From the NCBI GenBank assembly GCA_028564925.1, contig CM053028.1, forward strand, positions 444,590,022 to 444,654,021: DNA of 64,000 nt. The letters run 5' to 3'. This document shows, in pieces, positions 54,495 to 64,000 of the stretch. Positions within the stretch are counted from its first letter, which is position 1. Each line of letters begins with the position of its first letter. Position numbers and translations under genes: made by a program. The DNA comes from Lithobates sylvaticus (taxonomy: Eukaryota > Chordata > Amphibia > Anura > Ranidae). The notes beneath the pieces are model-generated. The model was not told the origin of the DNA, did not search any database, and saw only the letters and a program-made list of their open reading frames with translations.

Positions 54495-55760
54495 TAAGAT
54501 GGACATCTTACTGGAATTATTGTACACCTTTCAGGCCATCCCTGTTCCCCCAACTCCTGTTTTTTTCTTATCTCTAAATAGAGCTATCCGTACCTCCATA
54601 TGGTGACATAAAAGTCCACAATTAGACACACTCTCCTTTCCTTGCCTAAGTGCAAGGGAGGGTGGCTCTTCCCCAATTGTCCCTATATTCTCATGTAGCT
54701 TCTCTGCTCAGAGTAGTTGACTGGTATCATGGTCATTCCACCAAATTGTGGACTTGTTTGGAGAATGATCTAATTTCCCCTGACCTTACATCCTTACCCT
54801 GGTTGCAACCTGATCAGAGGCTCCCAAAAGATTACCCCTCACAGTCCACACTACTTTGCAGATGTGGGATACTTACTTACGTAAGGGCTTACTCTGTTCA
54901 AGACCGAGTCCTTTGACCCCGTTGTTTGGACTAGCTCTAACTTTCTCCACTGGCATCGCCGAAACTGTCCTCTTTTAAGTCATATCCTTTGTGGTCGGAC
55001 TCTCGTTTCTCTTTCCCTTTTCCAGATACTCCCCTCTTGCCATAGCTCATTGCGCGCATGGCTAGAGTGCACATAGACCTCCTGACGTGACCTTGCATTG
55101 CTTTTGAATATCTTCTATCTCAATCTTCTAGACCGGACCACACACTTTCGCAGATATACCAGATCTTGTTGAGGGAGTCCTACCCTAACCCACTGCCATT
55201 TCTTTCGAAATGGGAGCAGGAACTGCAAGTATCGTTGGACGATATGGATTGGGACAAAATACTGGCTGTTTCATACAAATACATGGTAGCATTGCCCTAT
55301 ACTTCTACATAAAATTGATCCCTCTATCCCTGATACTTGCTGGCGATGTTTGCAGGAGCCTGGCACCATGATCCATATTTGGGGCACCTGTCCGAAAATT
55401 CTCCCATTTTGGGATAAAATATTACACTTGTTTGGTAAATTAGTTGGAGATAAAATCCCAAATGAACCTCAGATTACAGTGCTGTCCATGTTACCAGGCT
55501 CTTATAGCCCAATTAAAAGAAACTTAGGCACTTTATCACAGCAGCTTGTTCAGTAATAGCCAGGCATTGGCGCCAGGCCGAGGCTCCATCGATGGCTGAA
55601 TGGGCTTGTGAGTTGGACAAGATTGAGTTCGTAGAACGTCTGATTGCATGGGATGAGGACAAATCTGACTCACACAAACTTATGTGGACAGTATTCTTCT
55701 GATTTTGATTCCTTTATCTCAACTAATGTCTGAGATCCCAATCATGTCTGGGATCTTCCC
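54495..55760 (+). pseudogene. L1/Tx1-type LINE ORF2, C-terminal region
   Basis: Plus strand, in several frames. It starts with MDILLELLYTFQAIPVP, the thumb region after the RT, then VDWYHGHSTKLW. Further on is the cysteine-histidine knuckle typical of L1 ORF2 ends: CWRC..EPGTMIHIWGTCP followed by ILPFWDKI. The tail HWRQAEAPSMAEWACELDKI ends at a stop near 55700. The 5' part, including endonuclease and RT, is missing. A pyrimidine-rich 3' UTR follows. Confidence 0.82.
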
Positions 55761-56320
55761 ATGATATCTTTTTATTTTATCCCCCCTCCCTTTTGATTTT
55801 CTCCTTCTCCCTCCTCTACTTCTCTTTTACTCTTCCCTCTTTTAACAATCAATACCATTTTTCTTTTATATTTCATTTGAAAGCTGGCCTTATTGTGTTG
55901 CCTGCTAACCCAGTTATCGTGTCCCTAGTTGAAGCAGATATTACTGTTTGGTATCCCCCTTGGTACATACCTTTTTCTTACATCTGCTGTTTTTTCAATG
56001 TAGTCCAGTGGCTTCTGATCTTCTGAACCTGTAGGCTTGGACACTACATTTGCTATCAGTTTCTTATAACCACTGTTTAAAGCTATATTTTTTTTTTCTG
56101 TTCTTTCTCTTCTAGACATACTGCTACATGGAACTCTCCAGTCATGTGTTAAATTTCAAGCTCACCACTCCTGTAGAGATTCAGTATCCTGTGTGGGCTC
56201 AGCTGTCATACTCCTTAGAAATATAGTGCCATCCTTCCCAGCTGCATAGCTCCTTTCAGCCCTAGTGTGGCCGTATCGGCTTGTGGTGGAGCGGCATGAT
56301 GGAAACATTACCGTTGGTGG
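55761..56320. other. No gene recognised
   Basis: Pyrimidine-rich DNA, probably partly LINE 3' UTR; no conserved frame. Confidence 0.4.
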
Positions 56321-56410
56321 CTGACCCCAGGCAGAGTGCCGTAATCACGTCTACATGTTTCGCTCACTGAGCATGTGAGCTTCCTCAGGACACTCCAGAT
56401 ATGGACAAGA
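56321..56410 (-). repeat. Retroposon-like block (GAAACATGT family, distant)
   Basis: On the minus strand, CTGAGGAAGCTCACATGCTC is followed by AGCGAAACATGTAGACG, a layout similar to the 25500, 26780 and 27550 blocks. Confidence 0.35.
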
Positions 56411-57110
56411 AATGTATCTCTTCGACCAGATCTAAGGACTGGAAGCTGCAACAGATTACATTTTTTGCTCTTGGGTTTGGTTATCCTTTAAGCCCAAGGG
56501 GTTGTGGAAGAGGCTGTATTACACACTGTCTACTTGCTCGAGCAAGCTCCCTTGATCTGCTCGACTGGTCCCCTGCAACCTCCTCTCTAAGCGGTTCTCT
56601 GCTGCGGTCACAAACTCACCCTCCACATAATAGCCCTGCAATGTACATAATGATACCAAGGAATTGCTCCCATAGCACAGTGAATGAGGAGAAGAGGCCA
56701 ATGCTGGAGCATTCTACTTCCTAAACTTATTGGACATTTAACCCTTGCAGTCTGTGGGGCCCTAGTGCAAGGGTTTTGTTGTGCCTTGAGCTGGATTTGT
56801 AAGGGGAGTGCTGGAAAAGTATGTGAAAACATGTTTTTCAGGTGTTCCCATTCAAGTCTGGGGCCAAAACCACAATTCTGCCCCAAAAAAGCTCATGTAC
56901 TTTTTTGAGCTTCACGTAACAGGTGGCAAGTGACAGAACATGCAGATGTAAACTGGCACATTGGGAATAATGGGATTCTTTAGCTTGAGCATTGTCACGC
57001 AACAAAACTCTCAGGTGTAAATAGGGTCTGTGAGGAGGAAACAGAACAAAGAGCCAATAAGTTCATGTGCAGACAGAGTAATAGAAAGCTGAATGATAGA
57101 GAGATGATAT
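56411..57110. other. No gene recognised
   Basis: Frames of up to 107 codons without domain or splice support. Confidence 0.4.
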
Positions 57111-57111
57111 C

Positions 57112-57230
57112 AACGCTTTCTTTTTTTTTATAATTGCCAAGTTTTATTAGGTTTCAACATATGCAATACAGTGGTTTAAAACATAAATAAAGTAACAAAA
57201 AGGGAAATAGTAGTCACAAACCGCTCTGGA
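57112..57230 (-). repeat. Probable retroelement 3' end with AATAAA and A-tail
   Basis: On the minus strand, TTGAAACCTAATAAAACTTGG is followed within 20 bases by a short A-tract (57123-57131 as T on the plus strand). This is either a truncated LINE or a retroposed transcript; no coding part is recognised. Confidence 0.5.
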
Positions 57231-59519
57231 ATGGGCATGGAGGTCTACGTGTGACATAATTAACACACAATCTGCTTCTTCTTTCATTGTCCATTTACAG
57301 ACTGTGGCGGGTCCAGCACAATCTGGATTTAAAGGAAGTGGGTTGAATGATGCTGGTCACCTAATGGCAGAAAAAAAGTACTGCAGGATCAATCTCTGGG
57401 TTGAAGGTGAATAGTGTAGCAAGATGTGGTTTTATTTTTATTAGGATCTTCATCTTATCTTGATATTTTTGGCAGGAGTTCTACTGTATTGGATTTCTTA
57501 TTCTTAATTGCTAATTTTTAGGCCTTGTTTACATGGATATACTTATTAGAAGAACTTGTGCTAAAAAAAAAAAAAAAAAATGCAAACAAGCATGATTTTT
57601 AATGCAGAAGAGACATTCTAAGTCTCTTCTGCATTAGCCCTGGTCCACACCAGTGTGGCTTTAAAATTGCGCTATATCAACGTGATTTCAAAGCCACAGA
57701 TCAGTGCAATTTGGGGCGGCTTGCGACTTCATTTGTTTTATAGTGTCATATGTCACTTGTTCTATAGTATCATATGTTGGATTACAGATTTTTTTTTTTT
57801 TTGAAGTGCAGGGAGGTAGTCGTTTAATAAAAGCAATAAACATAGGTGTATATATTCTCCCTGACAGCATTGCACATGCCTTTCAATTATATACCTTTGC
57901 CCTTTACACTGGTGGCATGCATTAAGACATCCCTATAATTTCACTTATTGATTTCTAAGCAGACAGTTCCGTTTGGCAGGATGTCATGCTGGTGTGGTGG
58001 ACTGCTCAGCAAATCCAAGAATAAACCACATTAGGTTGCTCTTGCATTTCCTGCAGAGCTAAACTATGAATACAAAGTAATCTCAGTTAAAAAAACTGTT
58101 CATCTGTTTTAGGACAATGTATACAGATGGGTTCTTTCCATTCTACCATCACACCAAGATGAAAGCAGAATAAAGAGCACTCCAGCAGCTGTCAGTGTTC
58201 CTTTGCAGTTTGGAGGAAATAGCCACCCTTTTGCCGGTCTCTGTCTTCAGTTTAACATATAACTAGGCAGCTGATATACATAATTATAGATAAGGAAAGT
58301 GGGTAGTGTAACAAAAAAAAAAAAAATTCTGCTTGTATATCAATAATTTGTATGTATTGCCATAACCCAGAAAGCTAGCTATAGATGATGTTGTGCTTAA
58401 AAGGAGGGGAAAAATATATCCAATTTCTTAGAGTTTTAAATTACCAACCCTGGCTACAGTCACATTTTTTTAGATTTTAATGTGTGATCTGCTTAATCTT
58501 AAAAAAAAAAAAAAACCTGAATGGACATAAATAATGTTAGGTAGGCCCTTGTGCTGCATACTTGTTTTCAAAAGCTTACAGCGAACCAAAAACAAGGCTG
58601 TGAACATTCAAGTTTGTACATAATATTAACAAGCAGTAAATGAGCTTTAAAGCAAGCCCTCACTAACCTCTGAAGCAGCGGGCACTGTAGAGCATTTTAT
58701 CAAGTTCTTGGCAGCTCAGCTCGGTTTCCCCCTCCCTCCTATACCATGTTTACATAACATTAAAAAGGTGGAAGACTTCACAGTCACTGCTGAGAGGGTT
58801 TAGGCTAAGATGTTGTGAGAATTTTGAGAATGAATTTCTCCACAGTCCCTGCAGCCACAGAGATTAATGGTGGTTTGTTTTAAAGCTTGTGCTGCATGTC
58901 AAGGATCTGTAAATATTTAAATGTTCACATAGAAGTGACAGCGATTGTCTCCCCCCCCCCCCCCACAGTGCTTGCAGAGGGGCAGCTGCATGTGCATCAG
59001 TATTTTTTTAAGCATTTTTTCTGCCTAGCCCTGAATTAACAACTTTTTCTCACCTAGTCTTCCCACCGGACCAATGCTTTTCCAAACCTGTCTCATCTCG
59101 GACCTTCACCTCTGTCCTGGTACTTTGCTACAGTTGTTTGACTTCTTAATACCGGATATTTGGCTTGACTTAAAATATAATTCTGCCCTGCGTTTTGTAC
59201 TCCACCCTGGGTTGTCTGACTTGATGGCTGCCACCAGCAATCTGGCCCTTTCAAGGGTTTGCAATCTGCAGGCACCTTCCAACCAAGCTTCAAATATAGC
59301 ATCAGTAGTTCTAGCAAAGACCAGGTACTCAGAGAAAGTACTCTTGGCAACAGCATTCTGCTGTAAATCTGGAATTTAGAAATATGTGCCCAGGTAAGGG
59401 ATTCTTACAGTCCTTTTTTAGGGCTAAGGAGAAGTTTACTCAAAAGGGATACCAACAGCAAAATAACTTGACAAAAAAGGTTCTAAACCCTTACTCACCC
59501 TATGCTAAACTACAAAATA
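57231..59519. other. No gene recognised
   Basis: 57630-57750 holds MITE-like words (CCCTGGTCCACACCAGTGTG, GCGATTTCAAAG.C-type). Poly-A runs occur at 57563 and 58500, and a C-run at 58951. The 101-codon frame at 59074-59379 has no recognised domain. Confidence 0.4.
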
Positions 59520-61153
59520 CAGTTGTGCTCATATGTTTACATACCCTGACAGAATTCATGATTTCGTGGCCACTTTTCAGAGACTATGAAGGATAACACA
59601 AAAACTTTTCTTTCACTCATGCTTAGTGTTTAGCTGAAGCCATTTATTATCAATCAACTGTGTTTACTCTTTTTAAATCATGACAACAGAAACTACCCAA
59701 ATGACCCTGATCAGTTTACATACCCCAGATCTTAATACCGTGCATTGCCCCCTTTAACATCAATGAAAGTCTTTTGTGGTATTTGTGGATGAGGCTCTTA
59801 ATCTTCTCAGATGGTACAGTTGCCCATTCCTCTTGGCAAAAAGCCTCCTGTTCCTGGAAATTCTTGGGCTGTCTTGCATGAACTGAACATTTGAGATCTC
59901 CCCAGAGTGGTTCAATGATATGGAGGTCAGGAGACTGAGATGGCCACTCCAGAACCTTTATTTTATTCTGCTGTAGCCAATGACAGGTCAACTTGGCCTT
60001 GTGTTTTGGATCATTGTCATGTCGGAATGTCCAAGTACGTCCCATGCACAGCTTCCTGGCTGATGAATGCAAATGTTCCCCCAGTATTTTTTTACATATC
60101 ATACTGCATTCACCTTGCCATCAATTTTGACCAAATTTCCTGTGCCTTTGTAGCTCACACATCCCCAAAACATCAGCGATCCACCTCTGTTTCACAGTAG
60201 AAATGGTGTACCTTTCATCATAGGCCTTGTTGACTCCAAATGAAATGTTTATGGTTGGTGCCAAAAAGCGAAATTTTGGTCTCATTACTCCAAATGACTT
60301 TGTGCCAGAAGATTTGAGACTTGCCTCTGTGCCGTTTGGCATATTGTAAGCGGGGTACTTTGTGGCCTTTTTCGTAGTAATGGCTTTCTTCTGGCAACTC
60401 GACCATGCAACCCATCTTTCTTCAAGTGTCTCCTTATTGTGCATCTTGAAACAGACACACCATGTTTTCAGAGAGTCCTGTATTTCATCTGAAGTTATTT
60501 GTGGGTTTTCCTTTGCATCCCGAATTTTCATTTTCATTTTCCTGGCAGTTGTGACTGAAATATTATTTGGTCCACCTGACTGGTTTGGTTTCAACAGAAC
60601 CCCTAATTTTTCCACTTCTTGATTAGAGTTTGAACACTGATTGGCGTTCTCAATTCCTTGGATAACGTTTTATATCCCTTTCCTGTTTTATACAGTTCAA
60701 CTACCTCCCCCCCAGATCCTTTGACAATTCTTTTGCTTTCCCCATGACTCAGAATCCAGAAACCTCAGTGCAGCACTGGATGAAAGATGCAAAGGTCTGC
60801 CAGGAGTCCAGAATCTCATTAACCTTTTATACACACACACTAATTACAAGCAAACAGATCACAGGTGAGGAAGGTTACCTTTAATAGCCATTCAAACCCC
60901 TTTGTGTCAACTTGTGTGCATGTTATCAGGCCAAAATCACCAGGGTATGTAAACTTTTGATCTGGGTTATTTGGGTAGTTTCTGTTGTCATTATGATTTA
61001 AAAAGAGTAAACACAGTTGATTGATAATAAATGGCTTTAGCCAAACACTATCCATGAGTTGAAAGAAATGTTTTTGTGTTATCATTCATATTCTCTGAAA
61101 AATGGCCAAGAAATCAAATTCTGCCAGGGTATGTAAACTTATGAGCACAACTG
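59520..61153 (-). mobile_element. Tc1-like transposon, nearly full length
   Basis: TA-flanked (59518-59519 and 61154-61155), 1,634 bp. Both ends start CAGTTGTGCTCATA.GTTTAC. The inverted repeats extend about 195 bp and contain matching internal blocks (ATCAATCAACTGTGTTTACT, ACAACAGAAACTACCCAAAT), the IR/DR-type layout of this subgroup. It encodes one transposase on the minus strand. Confidence 0.93.
59716..60745 (-). pseudogene. Tc1-like transposase, minus strand, interrupted
   Basis: The natural start is probably at 60745 (MGKAKELSKDL). The paired DNA-binding domain follows in pieces (VVELYKTGKGYKTLSKEL), then LKPNQSGGPNNISVTTAR and ENPQITSDEIQ. The catalytic part has TWTFRHDNDPKHKAK and SQSPDLHIIEPLWGDLK, so the second aspartate and the glutamate are present. 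One frame is open from 60615 to a TGA at 60121-60123. The next open stretch (60102-59716) is in the same phase, after a short stretch that does not match the family well. A further frameshift near 60700 separates the start. Probably dead, but young. Confidence 0.87.
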
Positions 61154-61155
61154 TA

Positions 61156-61374
61156 GGTTTTGGCTGGAGTTCACCCTAAAAAGACCCTGTCATGATCGAA
61201 ATATGGGATCTGTCATTGTTGACCTACAGACATTGTTGTGTTTACAGACACACATTTCAGGGTTGTCCTCCTAAACCTGGTTATATTACTTAGTATGTCA
61301 CTGACCTTGAATAAGCATGTAGTCATTGGAGTATTAGGACACCTGATATACACACACACTTGTTAAGTGAATAA
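61156..61374. other. No feature recognised
   Basis: Flank of the Tc1-like element with an AC microsatellite of about five units near 61350. Confidence 0.4.
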
Positions 61375-61786
61375 CCAAGTAGTGAAAACAAGTATCTGGA
61401 TAACAGCCCTAGTGTGCACCTTCAAAAACAGGTCAACAATTAACATTTCCATACTTCTCTTGGTTACCTTTTAGTATTAAATCAAATAAAGAAAAGCTAC
61501 TAGACCTCAAACTTGTTATACTCATCATCATAAGTCATTCTATCTGTGCCATGCCACCACAGCAACACAATTTAAAGGGTCCAAGTAGTGAAAACAAGTA
61601 TCTGGATAACAGCCCTAGTGTGCACCTTCAAAAACAGGTCAACAATTAACATTTCCATACTTCTCTTGGTTACCTTTTAGTATTAAATCAAATAAAGAAA
61701 AGCTACTAGACCTCAAACTTGTTATACTCATCATCATAAATCATTCTATCTGTGCCATGCCACCACAGCAACACAATTTAAAGGGT
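61375..61786. repeat. 206-bp tandem duplication, two copies
   Basis: 61375-61580 and 61581-61786 are aligned head to tail, starting CCAAGTAGTGAAAACAAGT and ending CACAATTTAAAGGGT. I see one difference (AAGTCATTC against AAATCATTC). No coding capacity. Confidence 0.95.
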
Positions 61787-62324
61787 CTGTGGTCTCCAAG
61801 CTTGCTGCACAGTTTTTATTATATACAAGAGTGTTAAACTATGCAAATGTTTTTATACCTGGAGGATCCCTGTGCACTCCAAGTTGTGCTATACCTACAA
61901 TGGATGAGAACTGACTTTAGTTCTAAAAAATATATTCTGGTCTGTTCAGACGGATTGTACTACATTCATTGCAAGTGGAGGTCAAAACCATCTGAACCTC
62001 TTCGGCAGTAAAGACAATGGATTTCTATGGGGAATAGAATGTTAATACACCCGACAATCCACTGAAGGTAGCCATAAGGTCGTTGTCATATTTGTCAAGA
62101 GATTGAAGAATTTAGAAAAGATAGAAATGTCATCTACCAAATGGGTTCAGATGGTTATGACCTCAGCTTTCAATGTATGTAGCACAGTACAATCTCCCAG
62201 ATCACTTTTACCTGTGTACACGTTCATTCTTTAAAGCAGGTTTAGACTCATTTAGGTGAATTTATAGTGTCTAGTTGGATCCTGTACACACAGAATTCCG
62301 TTTTTGCTAAACAGTCTGCACCTA
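61787..62324. other. No feature recognised
   Basis: AT-rich DNA without a conserved frame. Confidence 0.45.
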
Positions 62325-62640
62325 TAGTGCCTTGAAAAAGTATTCATGCCCCTTGAAGATTTCCACATCTTGTCATATTACAACCAAAAATGTATTTTAT
62401 GTGATAGAGTCTAGACCAACACAAAGTGGCACATTATTGTAAAAACAGTGTAAAAAGTTCAAGTTTGGTCTCATCTGACCAGAACACCTTTTTCCACGTT
62501 TTGTGTCCCCCACATGGCTTCTCGCAAACTACAAACAGGACTTTTTATGGCTCTCTTTTAACAAAGGCTTTCTTGCCACTTTTCCATAAAGGCCAGATTT
62601 GTGGAGTGCACAACTAATAGTTGTCCTGCAGACAGAGTAC
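62325..62640 (-). mobile_element. Tc1 element end with transposase fragment
   Basis: Starts at TA with TAGTGCCTTGAAAAAGTATT, the inverted match of the end at 440-458, so it is the same family. After about 130 bp the minus strand carries Tc1 transposase sequence (CHKKWQESLC..-type block; plus-strand words TTGGTCTCATCTGACCAGA and CACATGGCTTCTCGCAAACT are diagnostic). Large parts are deleted and it stops at the LTR-element leader. Confidence 0.82.
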
Positions 62641-62734
62641 TCCTCCTAAACAGTGTACGCAGCATTTTTCCCCCAGCACAAGCAACAAAACACACAATAT
62701 AAAACAGGTCTGCTTCAGTTGAAATTTTAGCAAA

Positions 62735-62755
62735 AATCACGGCCGAGCCCCCAAA
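62735..62755 (-). promoter_or_regulatory. Primer-binding site, proline-tRNA-like (fossil)
   Basis: On the minus strand TGGGGGCTCGGCCGTGAT lies next to the LTR end. The first ten bases match the proline-tRNA primer site of gammaretroviruses. It supports the reading of 62756-63284 as an LTR. Confidence 0.6.
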
Positions 62756-63284
62756 TGTAATGCCTGCGTCTATCTATTAAGTTCTTGTGGTAAAACCAAG
62801 GAAGACTAGACTTCTGAAGTGTATTAATGCTTTACTAAACAGGGAAAAATCTGCACATACAAACTGTAGGATGAACAATACAATACAACTTATAGCTTCA
62901 CATATAAGCATGTATAATATGTACACATTAAGTAAACTAAACAATTACTCAACTTAGGGGTTAAGATGTCCTTCATAGTTCCTTCTTCAAAGTCCAACTC
63001 ACACCAGCGTCTCCAACGTTATCCAGCTCCTGGTAGCCATCTTGTCCTTTGTCCTTCCAAACACCAACTGTCCCTCTGTCCCAAAACACATGTCTCTTTC
63101 AAACCCTCTCCATGCCTCCCCCACCCACTTCCTGTAAACACTAACTTCCTCTGCTCATCTTCTATCTGGTTTATTTACATATCAATGGAGGTGGAAGAGG
63201 CCTTTGTAGACATATGCTGTTACTAAATCTAAAACTCTATATTATTGCAATAAAGTCACTATAAAAAATGCCCATAGCAACACA
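62756..63284 (-). repeat. LTR (fossil)
   Basis: 529 bp, minus strand, TGTGTTGC ... GGCATTACA. It is bordered on one side by a purine-rich AAGAGGTGG and on the other by the primer-binding site. Boundaries were chosen from these two signals. Confidence 0.55.
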
Positions 63285-63708
63285 TACCACCTCTTGACTT
63301 TATAGGATAATATAGGAAACTTCAAGCCTTTTATCCAGGAAAGGGCAAAATAAACCCCCCGTATAAATGGGAGGAACAAATTCCCTTTCGACCCCCATCT
63401 TGTGGGCGGTCAGACGATTGGTTTGTCCCTGGAAGGCTGACTTTTGAGCAGGGTTAACAATGTCTTTTGGCAGTTTGTAAAGAAAGTCCCAGATGAAAAG
63501 TCTCTTTTCTTCTTGGTCATAAGGAAAAGGCTCAGATGGAAGTCCACTCCAATTCAGCCACCTTTTCTCAGGCTCTCTTCTGGTCTGTCTCCTCCCATCC
63601 AGTATGGTCATCTGCTCTGCCTGCTCCACCTCTCGATGCTCAATACCTGAAAAGAGTAAGAGACAAAGCAGATTATATGTTCCTTCCAACTGTGCCAAAA
63701 AACATAGC

Positions 63709-63987
63709 TCACTGCTCACATTTCTCTATCTGCCCATTTCTAACTGCAAAACTATTGTAGGGTGCCCACTGTTGCCTTGAAATACTTTCACGGAAAGGCA
63801 TTGACTTCCAATGTAACGAATAAACTTGCATGTCTCTCCGTGCTGTCCTGGGAAGCACACAAGCTTGCTGTTGTTCAGCCTTCACAGCATGGCACATTTT
63901 TGCAAAATGCCCCATTTTATGGCAACAGAAACACTTAATGTGACTGAATCTACCATTCCCAACCATTTGCTTCCACTTCTTAAACAA
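63709..63987 (-). pseudogene. gag-type zinc-knuckle fragment (fossil)
   Basis: The frame contains CFCCHKMGHFAKMC, a C-x2-C-x4-H-x4-C knuckle like those of retroelement nucleocapsid proteins, which bind genomic RNA. No capsid, protease or polymerase motif was recognised around it. Cellular CCHC proteins are an alternative, but the neighbouring LTR favours a retroelement. Confidence 0.55.
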
Positions 63988-64000
63988 TGCTGGTGTAGGA

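Larger units (their letters stand above)
62641..64000 (-). mobile_element. LTR retroelement fossil, minus strand, partial
   Basis: Parts: a gag-type zinc-knuckle region at 63709-63987, an unassigned stretch (63300-63719), a purine-rich tract just before an LTR (62756-63284), and then a primer-binding site (62735-62755) with a short leader. The gag-type piece upstream of an LTR and a leader downstream of it suggest either tandem copies sharing an LTR or an internally shortened element. It is broken, with several breaks, and runs out of the window. Moderate age. Retrovirus-like or gypsy-like; the knuckle alone cannot decide. Confidence 0.6.

Noticed and set aside
59074-59379. 101-codon frame considered as a retroelement gag piece
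   Set aside because: I could not match it to DIRS, L1 or retroviral gag motifs.

Overview
The window looks like intergenic DNA from a large, repeat-rich vertebrate genome, most likely an anuran amphibian of the ranid type. The evidence is the mix of repeats: Tc1-like transposons, a CR1 LINE ending in CTATGTAAC repeats, a tyrosine-recombinase DIRS retrotransposon, L1/Tx1-type and Penelope-like fragments, hAT and TTAA-target elements with long palindromes, and abundant minisatellites. There are no operons or bacterial-type genes. Almost every longer open frame lies in a mobile element or a tandem repeat.

Layout. 1-7000: a Tc1 end, a possible LTR, GC-rich fold-back repeats and old MITEs. 7016-15845: a nested block in which a TTAA MITE, a Tc1 fragment and a CR1 LINE lie side by side, and a 4.5-kb TTAA element with a 1.1-kb palindrome has jumped into the CR1 tail. 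15846-25200: MITEs, a 29-bp minisatellite, a hAT element carrying its own minisatellite, and an LTR-like insertion whose empty site survives in a second copy of its host repeat (6501-6925). 25461-26840: a 1.4-kb inverted repeat. 28567-29747: a Tc1-like element with a damaged transposase. 30330-32500: quiet, apparently single-copy DNA. 32500-34075: a TATC-rich palindromic satellite.

The one place that looks like a host gene is 34150-34600. It is a CpG-rich stretch with a minus-strand first coding exon (44 codons, signal peptide, clean splice donor) and a near-consensus RFX X-box about 120 bp upstream. The gene would run toward lower coordinates, and I could not recognise further exons. A good splice donor on the plus strand may belong to a divergent transcript.

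34600-47000: Penelope and L1/Tx1 remnants fused back to back, a GC-rich fold-back, a mariner MITE, many micro- and minisatellites, and a 5S rRNA-like gene with a partly duplicated 3' arm. 46856-47040 is a textbook hAT MITE, and 18 bp further on is a young-looking DIRS element (47059-52761) with split inverted ends and an internal complementary region. 54495-55760 is an L1/Tx1 ORF2 tail. 59520-61153 is a nearly whole Tc1-like element with about 195-bp inverted ends. 61375-61786 is a near-perfect 206-bp tandem duplication. 62325-64000 holds a Tc1 end and an LTR-element fossil with a proline-tRNA-like primer site.

The genes do not work together as a pathway. The story of the window is layers of transposition, palindromes and minisatellites around one probable promoter. 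All family names come from motif recognition by eye; no search was run.
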